DNA from: Scandinavium manionii
GTDB taxonomy: Bacteria > Pseudomonadota > Gammaproteobacteria > Enterobacterales > Enterobacteriaceae
Length of the DNA stretch: 64,000 bases
Direction: 5' to 3'
NCBI RefSeq assembly: GCF_024764775.1
Contig: NZ_JALIGC010000036.1
Coordinates: 62,001-126,000 of the forward strand
The notes under the pieces are model-generated. The model was not told where the DNA came from, ran no database searches, and was given only the letters and a program-made list of their open reading frames with translations. The position numbers and the translations under genes are program-made. Positions 35,646 through 44,100 of this stretch are shown piece after piece (the first letter of the stretch is position 1; each line of letters begins with the position of its first letter).

Positions 35646-35669
35646 AACCCGCCTATGGCGGGTTTTTTG
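35646..35669 (+). terminator. intrinsic terminator of tRNA-Phe
   Basis: AACCCGCC / GGCGGGTT stem with a 3-nt loop, running straight into six T residues. It lies 11 bases after the CCA end. Confidence 0.93.
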
Positions 35670-35680
35670 CTTTCTGGGGT

Positions 35681-35796
35681 ACGGACTCTCCGTCTAACTC
35701 CGTTCGATTATTCGCCGCAGGCGGCTCACCCCTTCGGGGCCAGCGCGACAAGCGCGCTGTTCAACGCCTTCGGCGTTAGTCCGAGTCCAGGCACCA
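35681..35796 (+). repeat. hairpin cluster ending in a partial copy of the tRNA-Phe 3' end
   Basis: Five short hairpins follow one another: 35681-35693 (ACGGA/TCCGT), 35714-35725 (GCCGC/GCGGC), 35729-35739 (CCCC/GGGG), 35741-35759 (CAGCGCG/CGCGCTG) and 35763-35777 (AACGCC/GGCGTT). At 35780-35796 is TCCGAGTCCAGGCACCA, identical to the last 17 nt of the tRNA (35618-35634) except one base. GTTCGATT at 35702-35709 repeats the T-loop of the tRNA. This looks like a decayed, interrupted tRNA 3' end, either an att footprint of an integrated element or a tRNA-tail repeat. Confidence 0.6.
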
Positions 35797-35985
35797 AATT
35801 CTGAATCGCCACGGGTTTATAACAGACACCTCAGAGTCATTTATGGGCTGACCCCGCCCCCATACAATGAAACAACAAATTGATTCTCAAGTTTTTTTTT
35901 ACATAAATGAACTGCTCACACATTCTCCATTTTTTGTTTAAAATTTAACAAAAGACTTGTATCCACATTTTTCTATAAGGCAAAG

Positions 35986-37092
35986 ATGAACAAAACGAAG
36001 CTGTTGTGTATCGTAGGTACCCGCCCTGAAGCGATAAAAATGGCGCCCGTCATCATGGCGCTGAGAAATGACGACGCCTTCGAGGTCCGTGTGCTTGCCA
36101 CTGCACAGCACCGACATCTGCTGGATCAGGTTTTTAGCCTGTTTGGCATTGCTTATGATTATGATTTAGATGTGATGACCCCTAACCAGACATTACCGGA
36201 GCTCACGGCAAAATTAATTACCGGTATTGATGCTGTTCTGGAAAGTTTCAACCCCGATATGGTTATCGCTCAGGGGGACACCACGACGGTCTTTACCGCC
36301 GCTCTGGCCGCGTTTTACCGCAAAACACCGTTTGCTCATGTCGAGGCTGGTTTACGCAGTCGCGATTTGTATTCCCCTTTTCCTGAAGAAGGAAACCGTA
36401 TCCTTGCCGGGCATCTGGCAGCGCTTCACTTTGCCCCGACGACCTTAGCTCAGGACAACCTGATTCGTGAAGGAATAGACGCCTGTAAAATCGTCATGAC
36501 GGGCAATACAGTCATCGATGCATTACTTGAGACAGCAAAGCAAGATGTTGAACCCGGCTTTACGTTACCGGAAAACAGTCGAATGATTCTGGTGACCTCA
36601 CATCGGCGGGAAAACTTTGGTGAACCGCTGAAGAATATCTGTAACGCACTACGTAGTATCATCGCTAAATATGATGATGTTTGTATTGTGTTCCCGGTGC
36701 ATCCGAACCCGCATGTACGGGAAACGGTCTACGGCATCCTTGCTGAAAATGACCGCATTAAATTAATTAATCCGCTGGGCTATGAGCAATTTGTCAGCGC
36801 GATGAAACAGGCGCATCTCATCCTGACGGATTCCGGCGGTGTTCAGGAGGAAGCCCCGGCATTGGGTAAACCTGTTCTGGTACTTCGTCAGGAAACGGAG
36901 CGCACCGCAGCGCTGGCGGTCGGTGCAACGCGTCTGGCTGGTACAGATGAACAGGACATCATTGATCACGTCTCAACTCTGCTTGATAACCCCAATGAAT
37001 ACAAGAAGATGGTTATTGGTACATCTCCCTACGGTGATGGTCAGGCAAGTATGAAAATAGTCCGGGCGGTAAAAGACTTTTTCCATCTATAG
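35986..37092 (+). CDS. UDP-N-acetylglucosamine 2-epimerase (WecB/NfrC-like)
   Basis: Non-hydrolysing epimerase that interconverts UDP-GlcNAc and UDP-ManNAc. It has 368 residues (WecB about 376). Family motifs are GTRPEAIKMAPV at the N-terminus, VQGDTTT-like AQGDTTTVF, HVEAGLRS, PEEGNR, TSHRRENFG, and LTDSGGVQEEAPALGKPVLVLRQETERTA. It heads an operon with nfrB-nfrA-ybcH. In E. coli, wecB was first named nfrC because it is needed for phage N4 adsorption; here a copy is placed directly with the nfr genes, so it is probably a dedicated supplier of UDP-ManNAc for the glycan. Whether it is the only wecB of the genome cannot be seen. Confidence 0.9.
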   Translation: MNKTKLLCIVGTRPEAIKMAPVIMALRNDDAFEVRVLATAQHRHLLDQVFSLFGIAYDYDLDVMTPNQTLPELTAKLITGIDAVLESFNPDMVIAQGDTTTVFTAALAAFYRKTPFAHVEAGLRSRDLYSPFPEEGNRILAGHLAALHFAPTTLAQDNLIREGIDACKIVMTGNTVIDALLETAKQDVEPGFTLPENSRMILVTSHRRENFGEPLKNICNALRSIIAKYDDVCIVFPVHPNPHVRETVYGILAENDRIKLINPLGYEQFVSAMKQAHLILTDSGGVQEEAPALGKPVLVLRQETERTAALAVGATRLAGTDEQDIIDHVSTLLDNPNEYKKMVIGTSPYGDGQASMKIVRAVKDFFHL

Positions 37093-37151
37093 CAACTTAT
37101 GCTTTAGGCTTATGTTTCTGTAAATTATAACTAATAATCTCTGGTGAAATA

Positions 37152-39392
37152 ATGAGCTGGTTTGTGGATGTTTTTTCAGCCTACCTTTATGGACTCAAGG
37201 TGGTTGCCATTACTCTGGCAATAATGATGTTAATCAGTGGACTGGATGACTTAATCATCGATATCGTCTACTGGTTTCGTCGTGCTGTGCGGGCAGTTAC
37301 AGTTTATCGTCGTCACCAGCATATGGACTACCAGGCACTGTATAAGCCCGATGAAAAACCGCTCGCCATTATGGTACCCGCATGGAACGAAACCGGGGTA
37401 ATCGGCAATATGGCTGAACTGGCAGCCATGACGCTCGACTATGAGAATTACCATATTTTTGTTGGTACCTACCCTAACGATCCTGATACGCAGCGCGATG
37501 TTGATGAGGTTTGTGCCCGTTTCCCGAACGTGCATAAAGTGGTGTGCGCACGTCCAGGGCCAACCAGCAAAGCCGACTGCCTGAATAACATTCTTGACGC
37601 CATCACTCAGTTCGAGCGCAGTGCGAATTTCACCTTTGCTGGTTTCATTCTGCACGATGCCGAAGATGTTATTTCGCCCATGGAACTGCGCCTGTTTAAC
37701 TATCTGGTTGACCGCAAAGATCTCATTCAGATCCCGGTGTATCCCTTTGAACGTAAATGGCACCATTTCACAAGCATGTCCTATATTGATGAGTTCGCCG
37801 AATTGCATGGCAAGGATGTGCCTGTACGCGAAGCCATCGCCGGACAGGTGCCCAGCGCAGGTGTCGGGACCTGCTTCAGTCGCCGGGCGGTCATGGCTCT
37901 GCTGGCTGATGGTGACGGTATCGCCTTCGATGTACAGAGTCTGACAGAAGATTACGACATTGGTTTTCGTTTAAAAGCCAAAGGCATGACGGAAGTTTTC
38001 GTGCGTTTTCCAGTCGTGGATGCCGAAGCCAGACGCTCACGCAAATTTTTGCAACGCGCGCGCTCCTCTTCTGTTATCTGCGTACGGGAATATTTTCCGG
38101 ATACCTTTACCACCGCGATGCGCCAGAAATCTCGCTGGATTATCGGTATTGTCTTTCAGGGATTCAAAACTCATCGCTGGACCAAAAGCCCGACGCTCAA
38201 CTATTTTCTCTGGCGCGACCGTAAAGGAGCCATCAGTAACTTTCTGAGCTTCTTTGCGATGATTATCATGATTCAGCTGGTTCTGCTGCTTATCTATCAG
38301 CGTGTCTGGCCGGACGCATGGCAATTTTTGTCGATATTTACCGGCGGCCCCTGGCTGGTGACGCTGCTGTGGATGAACTTTGCGTTGATGGTCAACCGTA
38401 TACTGCAGCGAATTATCTTCGTGACGGTCTATTACGGCCTCACGCAAGGGTTACTGTCAGTGCTGCGCCTGTTCTGGGGCAACCTGATCAACTTTATGGC
38501 CAACTGGCGAGCCCTGCGCCAGGTCATTCAGCACGGCGACCCACGCCGTGTCGCCTGGGATAAAACCACCCATGATTTTCCGAGTGTGACCGGTGAAAAC
38601 CGCGCGCTGCGACCTTTAGGTCAGATCCTGCTGGAACATCAGGTGATCACCGCTGAGCAGCTGGAGTTTGCGCTGACGCATCGCGTTATCGGCCTGCGTC
38701 TTGGGGGATCACTGATGCACCAGGGACTCATAACCGCGGAACAGCTCGCGGTCGCGCTTGCAGAGCAAAGTGGCGTGAAGATGGAGTCGATCGATGCCTG
38801 GGAGATAGACAGCACGCTTATCGAAAACATGCCTGCGGCCATCGCCCTGCGTTATGCCGTCTTGCCACTCCGTTTCGAAGAAAATGTGCTGATCGTCGCC
38901 AGCGAGGAGGGGATCGACCCGGTCTCCCTCTCGGCTCTGGAGCGTAAAATGCGCTGCGCAGTAAAATATGTCATCGTTCCACGTGGGCAGGTTGTGACAG
39001 GGCTGCGGTACTGGTATGCCCGTCATCGTGGCAAGGACAGCCGTGAACTTCTGCGCTCTGCGGTAGCGAAAGGCTGGCTCACGCCTCAGCAGGCTGACGC
39101 CCTGTGGCAGCAATATGTACCGCGCCAGCTGTTATTTGCAGAAGTGCTGACCTCCCTCGGCCACATCAACAACTCGTCCATGAATGCGTTACTGCTTCGT
39201 CATGAACGTAGCGAGAAACCCCTGGGCGAATTTTTGGTGGATGAAGGTGTCGTGACCCAGGCAACCCTGAATCAGGTTCTCCAGTTACAGCAGGAGCTTC
39301 AGCTCTCCATGCCGGAACTGCTGAAAAACGCCGGTTTCACCGACCTGCAACTGGAAGAACTTCAGCAGCAACAAGAGCAGGAGCACGCATGA
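37152..39392 (+). CDS. nfrB: NfrB, c-di-GMP-responsive glycosyltransferase
   Basis: Inner-membrane polysaccharide synthase; in E. coli it is activated by c-di-GMP and makes the N4 glycan receptor. It has 746 residues (E. coli 745). A TM segment near 15-35 precedes the GT2 catalytic domain (about 65-335) with HDAED (168-172), TEDYD (265-269) and QKSRW (325-329, the QxxRW motif); further TM segments lie at about 360-450. The C-terminal part carries two MshEN-like c-di-GMP-binding repeats (about 487-540, RPLGQILLEHQVITAEQL and RLGGSLMHQGLITAEQL). The stop overlaps nfrA by ATGA. Confidence 0.95.
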   Translation: MSWFVDVFSAYLYGLKVVAITLAIMMLISGLDDLIIDIVYWFRRAVRAVTVYRRHQHMDYQALYKPDEKPLAIMVPAWNETGVIGNMAELAAMTLDYENYHIFVGTYPNDPDTQRDVDEVCARFPNVHKVVCARPGPTSKADCLNNILDAITQFERSANFTFAGFILHDAEDVISPMELRLFNYLVDRKDLIQIPVYPFERKWHHFTSMSYIDEFAELHGKDVPVREAIAGQVPSAGVGTCFSRRAVMALLADGDGIAFDVQSLTEDYDIGFRLKAKGMTEVFVRFPVVDAEARRSRKFLQRARSSSVICVREYFPDTFTTAMRQKSRWIIGIVFQGFKTHRWTKSPTLNYFLWRDRKGAISNFLSFFAMIIMIQLVLLLIYQRVWPDAWQFLSIFTGGPWLVTLLWMNFALMVNRILQRIIFVTVYYGLTQGLLSVLRLFWGNLINFMANWRALRQVIQHGDPRRVAWDKTTHDFPSVTGENRALRPLGQILLEHQVITAEQLEFALTHRVIGLRLGGSLMHQGLITAEQLAVALAEQSGVKMESIDAWEIDSTLIENMPAAIALRYAVLPLRFEENVLIVASEEGIDPVSLSALERKMRCAVKYVIVPRGQVVTGLRYWYARHRGKDSRELLRSAVAKGWLTPQQADALWQQYVPRQLLFAEVLTSLGHINNSSMNALLLRHERSEKPLGEFLVDEGVVTQATLNQVLQLQQELQLSMPELLKNAGFTDLQLEELQQQQEQEHA

Positions 39393-42370
39393 GCAGGGAA
39401 AATACTCGTCGATTCTCACCCTGCGTGGTCAGCGTGCTGGTCGCCTCACTGCTCAGTGCCAGCACATTTGCGCAGGATGGCGTAGCAGACACCAGCGCGA
39501 AAGCGCTCGGATTAAGCGACTATCGTCACTTTGTTATTTATCCGCATCTGGAAAAAGCGTTACGTGCGCAAAAGGATAACGACGAAAAAACAGCCCTTCA
39601 GGAGTTCCGTCATATCCATCAGCAAGCGCCCGATAACGTTGCGCTGACCCTTTATCTGGCGGAAGCCTACCGCCATTTTGGTCATGACAATCAGGCCCGG
39701 CAGGTGTTGCAGGAACAGCTAAAACACCATCCGAATGACCCACGTCTGCAACAGCAACTGGCTGCGATCCCACGGAAAATACAGCCAGTCACCACCGTTG
39801 AACAACTTCTGGCGCAGCAGAAGCGTTGCGATACGGCGCCCACCGCGGAGTGTCGCAGCGAAACAGGGCAAAATGCGCTGAAGCTGAAACAACTCGATAT
39901 TGCGCTGGCACAGCTTAATGATGCGGCATTCGCCGGTACTCCCGATGGAGAGGCGCTGGAGAATAGTATTCTCCAGCGGGCCATCTATCTGAAAGCGTGG
40001 CAGACAGCAGATGCTATCTTCAGTCGGAAAAACGAACAGCACACCCTGAGCGCCGAAGAACAGCAACAGTGGTTCGATGTTTTACTTGCCGGTCAGCTCG
40101 ATAACCGTATCCGCACACTCCAGTCGCAGGGCATATTTGCCAAGGCCGGGCAGCAACTGGCTTTTGCCAGTACGCTGGCCACACGCGGTGAAAATACCGA
40201 ATTACAGCGCTACCTTGCCGATAATCAACCGCGTTTTGACACGGCAACACAGGAGCAGAACTGGCTCTATCTTATCTCCCGCTACAGTAAAGACCCTGAG
40301 CAGACGTTACAGCAGTACACGCCGCAATTTACGGCTAACCAGCGCTATGTCACCGGTGCCACCTTCCCTGCGGCGATGAAAGCAGGACAGTACGAGCAGG
40401 CACAAAAACTGCTGGATGCACTGCCTGAAGATCAGATGCTGTCTGAACGTTATACCTTGAGCACCATCACCCACAATCGTGCGGAAAGTGCACGACTGGC
40501 TGGGCTCATGTATCAACGCGCGCCCGGCAATATCTCTCTGCTTGATAACTACAGCTGGCAGCTGATGCAGAATGGTCAATCCCGCAAGGCGGCATCTCTG
40601 CTGCTGGCGCGTTATCCCTTTGGGGCCGCATCTGCAGAAGCGGAGAAACTGGTTATCCGCCTGGCCGGGCTGTTGCTGCGTTATCCTGATCTCGCCACCC
40701 AGTCACAACGTGCACGTCTGAGCACCCCGCTCTCAAGCGCTTCACTGCGGCAGATCCAGAGTCAGCTTCCGGGAGTTAACACCGACTGTCAGGCCACGCG
40801 TAAACTCCTTGGCGATCTCTCACCGCAGTATGAGGCCGCGACCTGGAGCCGACTGGCAGAGTGCTATCACACCACGCTTCCCGGTATGGCGCTCTATGCC
40901 CGACAACAGGCAGAACAACGCCAGCCGGATATCTATCAACGCCGTGCGGTGGCCTATCAGGCGTATGCCGTAGAGGATTACGTCACCGCGATGCAAGCCT
41001 GGAAGTTGCTGCCTGTCGCACAGATGAGCAACGACGATTTGATGGCTGCCGCGAATACAGCTCAGTCCGCCGGAGACCGTACCGCACGCGATAATTGGGT
41101 GGATGAGGCACGCAAGCGCGGTCTTGATAACAGCGAAAACTGGTGGTGGTTGCATGCCCAGCGCTATCTTCCGGCACAGCCAGAGCGCGCCTTAGCCGAT
41201 CTCAATCAGGCTGCCGCGATTGATCCGACGGTGAGCGTCCTGACGTCGCGCGCTGCGCTATACCGGGAACTTAACCAGAAGCCAGAAGCCATTGCCGATC
41301 TCCGTCAGGCGCTGGTACTGGATCCTAATAACGGTTCCGTTCAGGCCGCTCTGGGCTATGCGCTATGGAGTGATGGCGATTATGCTGCTTCACGCAATGC
41401 GCTGGAAAAAGCGCGTAACACATCGCCGGACGATCCTCAGCTCACTCGTCAGTTGATGTACGTCAACGAACGCCTGGGTGATATCCCACAGACACAACTC
41501 TATGCCCGCAAGGTGGTTGATGAGCTGGATGCCGCCTCAGAGGTCACGCCGCTCACCACGGCGCAAAACCAGGAGCGCTATGATGTCCGCCGACTGCATG
41601 AAGATATCGGACGTCGCTGGACAATTAATTTCGACACATCCATCGGCTTAAACTCAGCGGCAGCGAGTCCATTCAGTAACCCGCTGAGCGGTCCCTCTTC
41701 AGCACAAAGCTATCGCAGTTTCGGACAACTGGAGGCGGAGTACCGTCTTGGCCGCAATATGCTGGTCGATGGCGATATGTTGTCGGTCTATACCCGCCTG
41801 TTTGCCGGTACCGATGACAGTGGCGTCGTGCTACCGGTTAAAAACCCGATGCTCGGCACAGGGCTTCGCTGGAAGCCACTGCATGACCAGACGCTCTTTC
41901 TGGCGGTTGAAGAGCAGTTTGCTCTTGACCATCATCACGGCGAAACCGACACGATGCTGCGTGCCAGCGCCTCGTTTTTCAACAATGGCAAGTACAGTGA
42001 TGAATGGCACCCGAACGGAAGTGGCTGGTTTGCCCAAAACCTTTATCTGGATGCGGCAGAATACATCCGCCAGGATATTCAGGCCTGGACCGCTGATTAC
42101 CGGACCAGCTGGCACCAGAAAGTGGGCCAGCATCAAACCATTGAGCCTTATGCGCATATCCAGATAAATGGATACCGTGACGGCCATACAGAAGGAACTC
42201 AACTTGGTGGACTTGGCGTGCGCTGGAATATCTGGACCGGGCAAACACAATACGACGCCTGGCCGCATAAAGTGAGCCTGGGCCTGGAATATCAGCATAC
42301 GTTCAAAGCGATCAATCAGGATGTGGGTGAACGTAATAACGCGTTCTTCACCGTGGGGGTTCACTGGTAA
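39389..42370 (+). CDS. nfrA: NfrA, outer-membrane exporter and phage N4 receptor protein
   Basis: A 993-residue outer-membrane protein homologous to E. coli NfrA. A signal peptide ends near residue 29 (STFAQDG). The periplasmic part is rich in TPR-like helical repeats (for example around residues 45-110 and 590-700), and the last 250 or so residues have the alternating pattern of a beta-barrel, ending in the aromatic-terminated TVGVHW. It is thought to guide the NfrB-made polysaccharide to the surface, and phage N4 binds it. Translationally coupled to nfrB (ATGA), and its stop shares a base with the ybcH start. Confidence 0.94.
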   Translation: MSRENTRRFSPCVVSVLVASLLSASTFAQDGVADTSAKALGLSDYRHFVIYPHLEKALRAQKDNDEKTALQEFRHIHQQAPDNVALTLYLAEAYRHFGHDNQARQVLQEQLKHHPNDPRLQQQLAAIPRKIQPVTTVEQLLAQQKRCDTAPTAECRSETGQNALKLKQLDIALAQLNDAAFAGTPDGEALENSILQRAIYLKAWQTADAIFSRKNEQHTLSAEEQQQWFDVLLAGQLDNRIRTLQSQGIFAKAGQQLAFASTLATRGENTELQRYLADNQPRFDTATQEQNWLYLISRYSKDPEQTLQQYTPQFTANQRYVTGATFPAAMKAGQYEQAQKLLDALPEDQMLSERYTLSTITHNRAESARLAGLMYQRAPGNISLLDNYSWQLMQNGQSRKAASLLLARYPFGAASAEAEKLVIRLAGLLLRYPDLATQSQRARLSTPLSSASLRQIQSQLPGVNTDCQATRKLLGDLSPQYEAATWSRLAECYHTTLPGMALYARQQAEQRQPDIYQRRAVAYQAYAVEDYVTAMQAWKLLPVAQMSNDDLMAAANTAQSAGDRTARDNWVDEARKRGLDNSENWWWLHAQRYLPAQPERALADLNQAAAIDPTVSVLTSRAALYRELNQKPEAIADLRQALVLDPNNGSVQAALGYALWSDGDYAASRNALEKARNTSPDDPQLTRQLMYVNERLGDIPQTQLYARKVVDELDAASEVTPLTTAQNQERYDVRRLHEDIGRRWTINFDTSIGLNSAAASPFSNPLSGPSSAQSYRSFGQLEAEYRLGRNMLVDGDMLSVYTRLFAGTDDSGVVLPVKNPMLGTGLRWKPLHDQTLFLAVEEQFALDHHHGETDTMLRASASFFNNGKYSDEWHPNGSGWFAQNLYLDAAEYIRQDIQAWTADYRTSWHQKVGQHQTIEPYAHIQINGYRDGHTEGTQLGGLGVRWNIWTGQTQYDAWPHKVSLGLEYQHTFKAINQDVGERNNAFFTVGVHW

Positions 42371-43245
42371 TGAAACGACGTCACTTTTTACTGCTGCTGG
42401 CACTGTTCAGCCCGCTGGCGTGTGCCATGAATGCCATCTTCTGGCAGCCGCAACTGCGGGATAACAGCATTCCACCAGAGCAATGGCGCAGTCTGATGCA
42501 AAACGTTCACCAGACGGGTTTTGACACACTGGTGCTGCAATGGACCCGCTACGGTGAGGCATTCAGCAATGACAAAGAACTCACCCTGTTACAAATGCGG
42601 GCAAAAGACGCACGTGCTGCCGGTCTGAATGTCATTATTGGTCTTCATGCCGATCCTGACTTTTTTCAGCGCCAGAAACAAACTGCCGCCGCCCTGATGA
42701 ATTACCTCAATCGCCTGCGCGTCGCGGACATTCAACAGGCAAAAAAATGGTCTGCGTATGCCGATGGCTGGTATATCAGCGCAGAAATTGACGACCTGAA
42801 CTGGCGTAATCCAGAGGCCAGAGCGCAACTCCGGCAGTGGCTGAGCACTACCCGCACGCAACTTACCGCTGTAGATAACAAGCCGGTGTATATCAGCAGC
42901 TTCTTCGCCGGAAATATGACGCCGGAAAGCTATAGCCGTATGCTCGCGGAAATACATCAATTGGGGCTCCAGGTCTGGGTTCAGGATGGCGAGGGTGTGA
43001 ATACGCTAACGAAGCCGGAAAGAGCGCTTTATCTTAATGCCAGCGCGGGTTGTCAGTCTCTGACACCTGCACAGGGTATCGTCTACGAGCTCTTTCAGAC
43101 CCTACCGGGCAAAACGTTTACTGCGACAGCATTATCATCAACAGAACTCACGGCACGCCTGACGCAAAAAACAGCCTGTGATAAAGACCGTATTTATTTC
43201 TCACTACGCTATTTACCCCTTGCTAAGGGAACACTGGAAAATTGA
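42370..43245 (+). CDS. ybcH: YbcH-like DUF4434 family protein of the nfr operon
   Basis: A 291-residue exported protein (E. coli YbcH about 296) with a signal peptide (MKRRHFLLLLALFSPLACA). The TIM-barrel-like pattern (IFWQPQLRDN, GFDTLVLQWTRYG, GLNVIIGLHADPDFF, WYISAEIDD, VYISSFFAG, LQVWVQDGEG) is typical of DUF4434-type glycoside hydrolase-like proteins, with acidic residues in SAEIDD as candidates for catalysis. It follows nfrA as in E. coli and probably trims or remodels the polysaccharide in the periplasm; activity is inferred. Confidence 0.85.
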   Translation: MKRRHFLLLLALFSPLACAMNAIFWQPQLRDNSIPPEQWRSLMQNVHQTGFDTLVLQWTRYGEAFSNDKELTLLQMRAKDARAAGLNVIIGLHADPDFFQRQKQTAAALMNYLNRLRVADIQQAKKWSAYADGWYISAEIDDLNWRNPEARAQLRQWLSTTRTQLTAVDNKPVYISSFFAGNMTPESYSRMLAEIHQLGLQVWVQDGEGVNTLTKPERALYLNASAGCQSLTPAQGIVYELFQTLPGKTFTATALSSTELTARLTQKTACDKDRIYFSLRYLPLAKGTLEN

Positions 43246-43438
43246 TGATGTAGGCCATGGGACTGATGGACGGCATGTGAGGGTGACACGCTTCCACTGT
43301 ATGAAAAAAAATCATAGGGTTATCGCGCCCACGCCGTAGACGCCCCCTCCCAGGTGTAAATTAGTGGTTTGTAATGTGATCTTTTCCGGGGAGAGTTGTC
43401 TGTCTCTGTTTTATGCTGATTTCAAAAGGAGTTAAAGC

Positions 43439-44098
43439 GTGCAAGCAGCACTGGTTGGAGTAACCCTTCTTATCATAGGGGATAGTCATGTAGCCTTTCA
43501 GGGTTCACTACTTTCTGTACTTCCAGAGACCTATGAGCAGATGGGTGCCAAAGTTATTACCTATGGTGTTTGCTCCTCCACTCCTGATGCGTGGCTGAAG
43601 GGACCGGTCGATACTGGCTGTGGCGGCACGATAAGAGAAGGGACCGGCCCAATTGTCGATCCTTACGACGCAAAATTTCCTTTCCCTGATATCGATACGT
43701 TGATAAAAAAGTGGGATCCTACCGCAGTGATCGTGGTGTACGGCGATACCATCGGTGCCTACAGTGCGGAGACTCTCCCCACGGAATGGGTCGAAAGCGA
43801 GATGAAACCCCTTACTACTGCCATCAGTAATAAAACCCGTTGTATCTGGGTCGGGCCAACGTGGGGCACGTTTATTCCTCGCTACGGGAAAACTGAGCAA
43901 AAAACCCAACGCATCTCAGATTTTCTTAGTTCACACGTGACACCCTGCACCTATATTGACAGTACCTCCCTCATGCAGAGTAACACCGTCAAAACCGTCG
44001 ATGGATTACATTTGACCCCTCAAAGCTATAAAGCATGGGGTGCAGATATTGTGGACGCGACATTGCCCCTCCTTGAGAAGAAAGGTGAAAAAAACTGA
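43439..44098 (+). CDS. SGNH-family hydrolase
   Basis: A 219-residue SGNH/GDSL-type protein starting at a GTG preceded by AAGGAG. Block I is IIGDSH (residues 12-17, nucleophile Ser) and block V is DGLH near 190 (catalytic Asp and His). Relatives act as acyl esterases or O-acetyltransferase partners of acyltransferase-3 proteins, and such a gene follows directly. No signal peptide is visible: block I comes at residue 12, so the protein either stays in the cytosol or has lost its export signal. The stop codon immediately follows an A-AAA-AAC heptamer. It is separated from ybcH by 193 bp and could be a distinct transcription unit. Confidence 0.8.
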   Translation: MQAALVGVTLLIIGDSHVAFQGSLLSVLPETYEQMGAKVITYGVCSSTPDAWLKGPVDTGCGGTIREGTGPIVDPYDAKFPFPDIDTLIKKWDPTAVIVVYGDTIGAYSAETLPTEWVESEMKPLTTAISNKTRCIWVGPTWGTFIPRYGKTEQKTQRISDFLSSHVTPCTYIDSTSLMQSNTVKTVDGLHLTPQSYKAWGADIVDATLPLLEKKGEKN

Positions 44099-44100
44099 TC
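44087..44100 (+). other. possible -1 frameshift or non-canonical start site joining SGNH and acyltransferase genes
   Basis: The SGNH gene ends GAA AAA AAC TGA. The heptamer A AAA AAC (44089-44095) is in the correct phase for -1 slippage, and a -1 shift would enter the acyltransferase frame at CTG 44095. The same spot reads TGATC, which is the common TGATG stop-start overlap with the ATG changed to ATC. Seven A residues in a row also make transcriptional slippage or a sequencing indel possible. Confidence 0.4.

Noticed and set aside
43246..43438. Possible lost signal-peptide exon for the SGNH protein in another frame
   Set aside because: All three frames upstream of the GTG were read; none encodes a signal-peptide-like segment joined by a plausible single indel.
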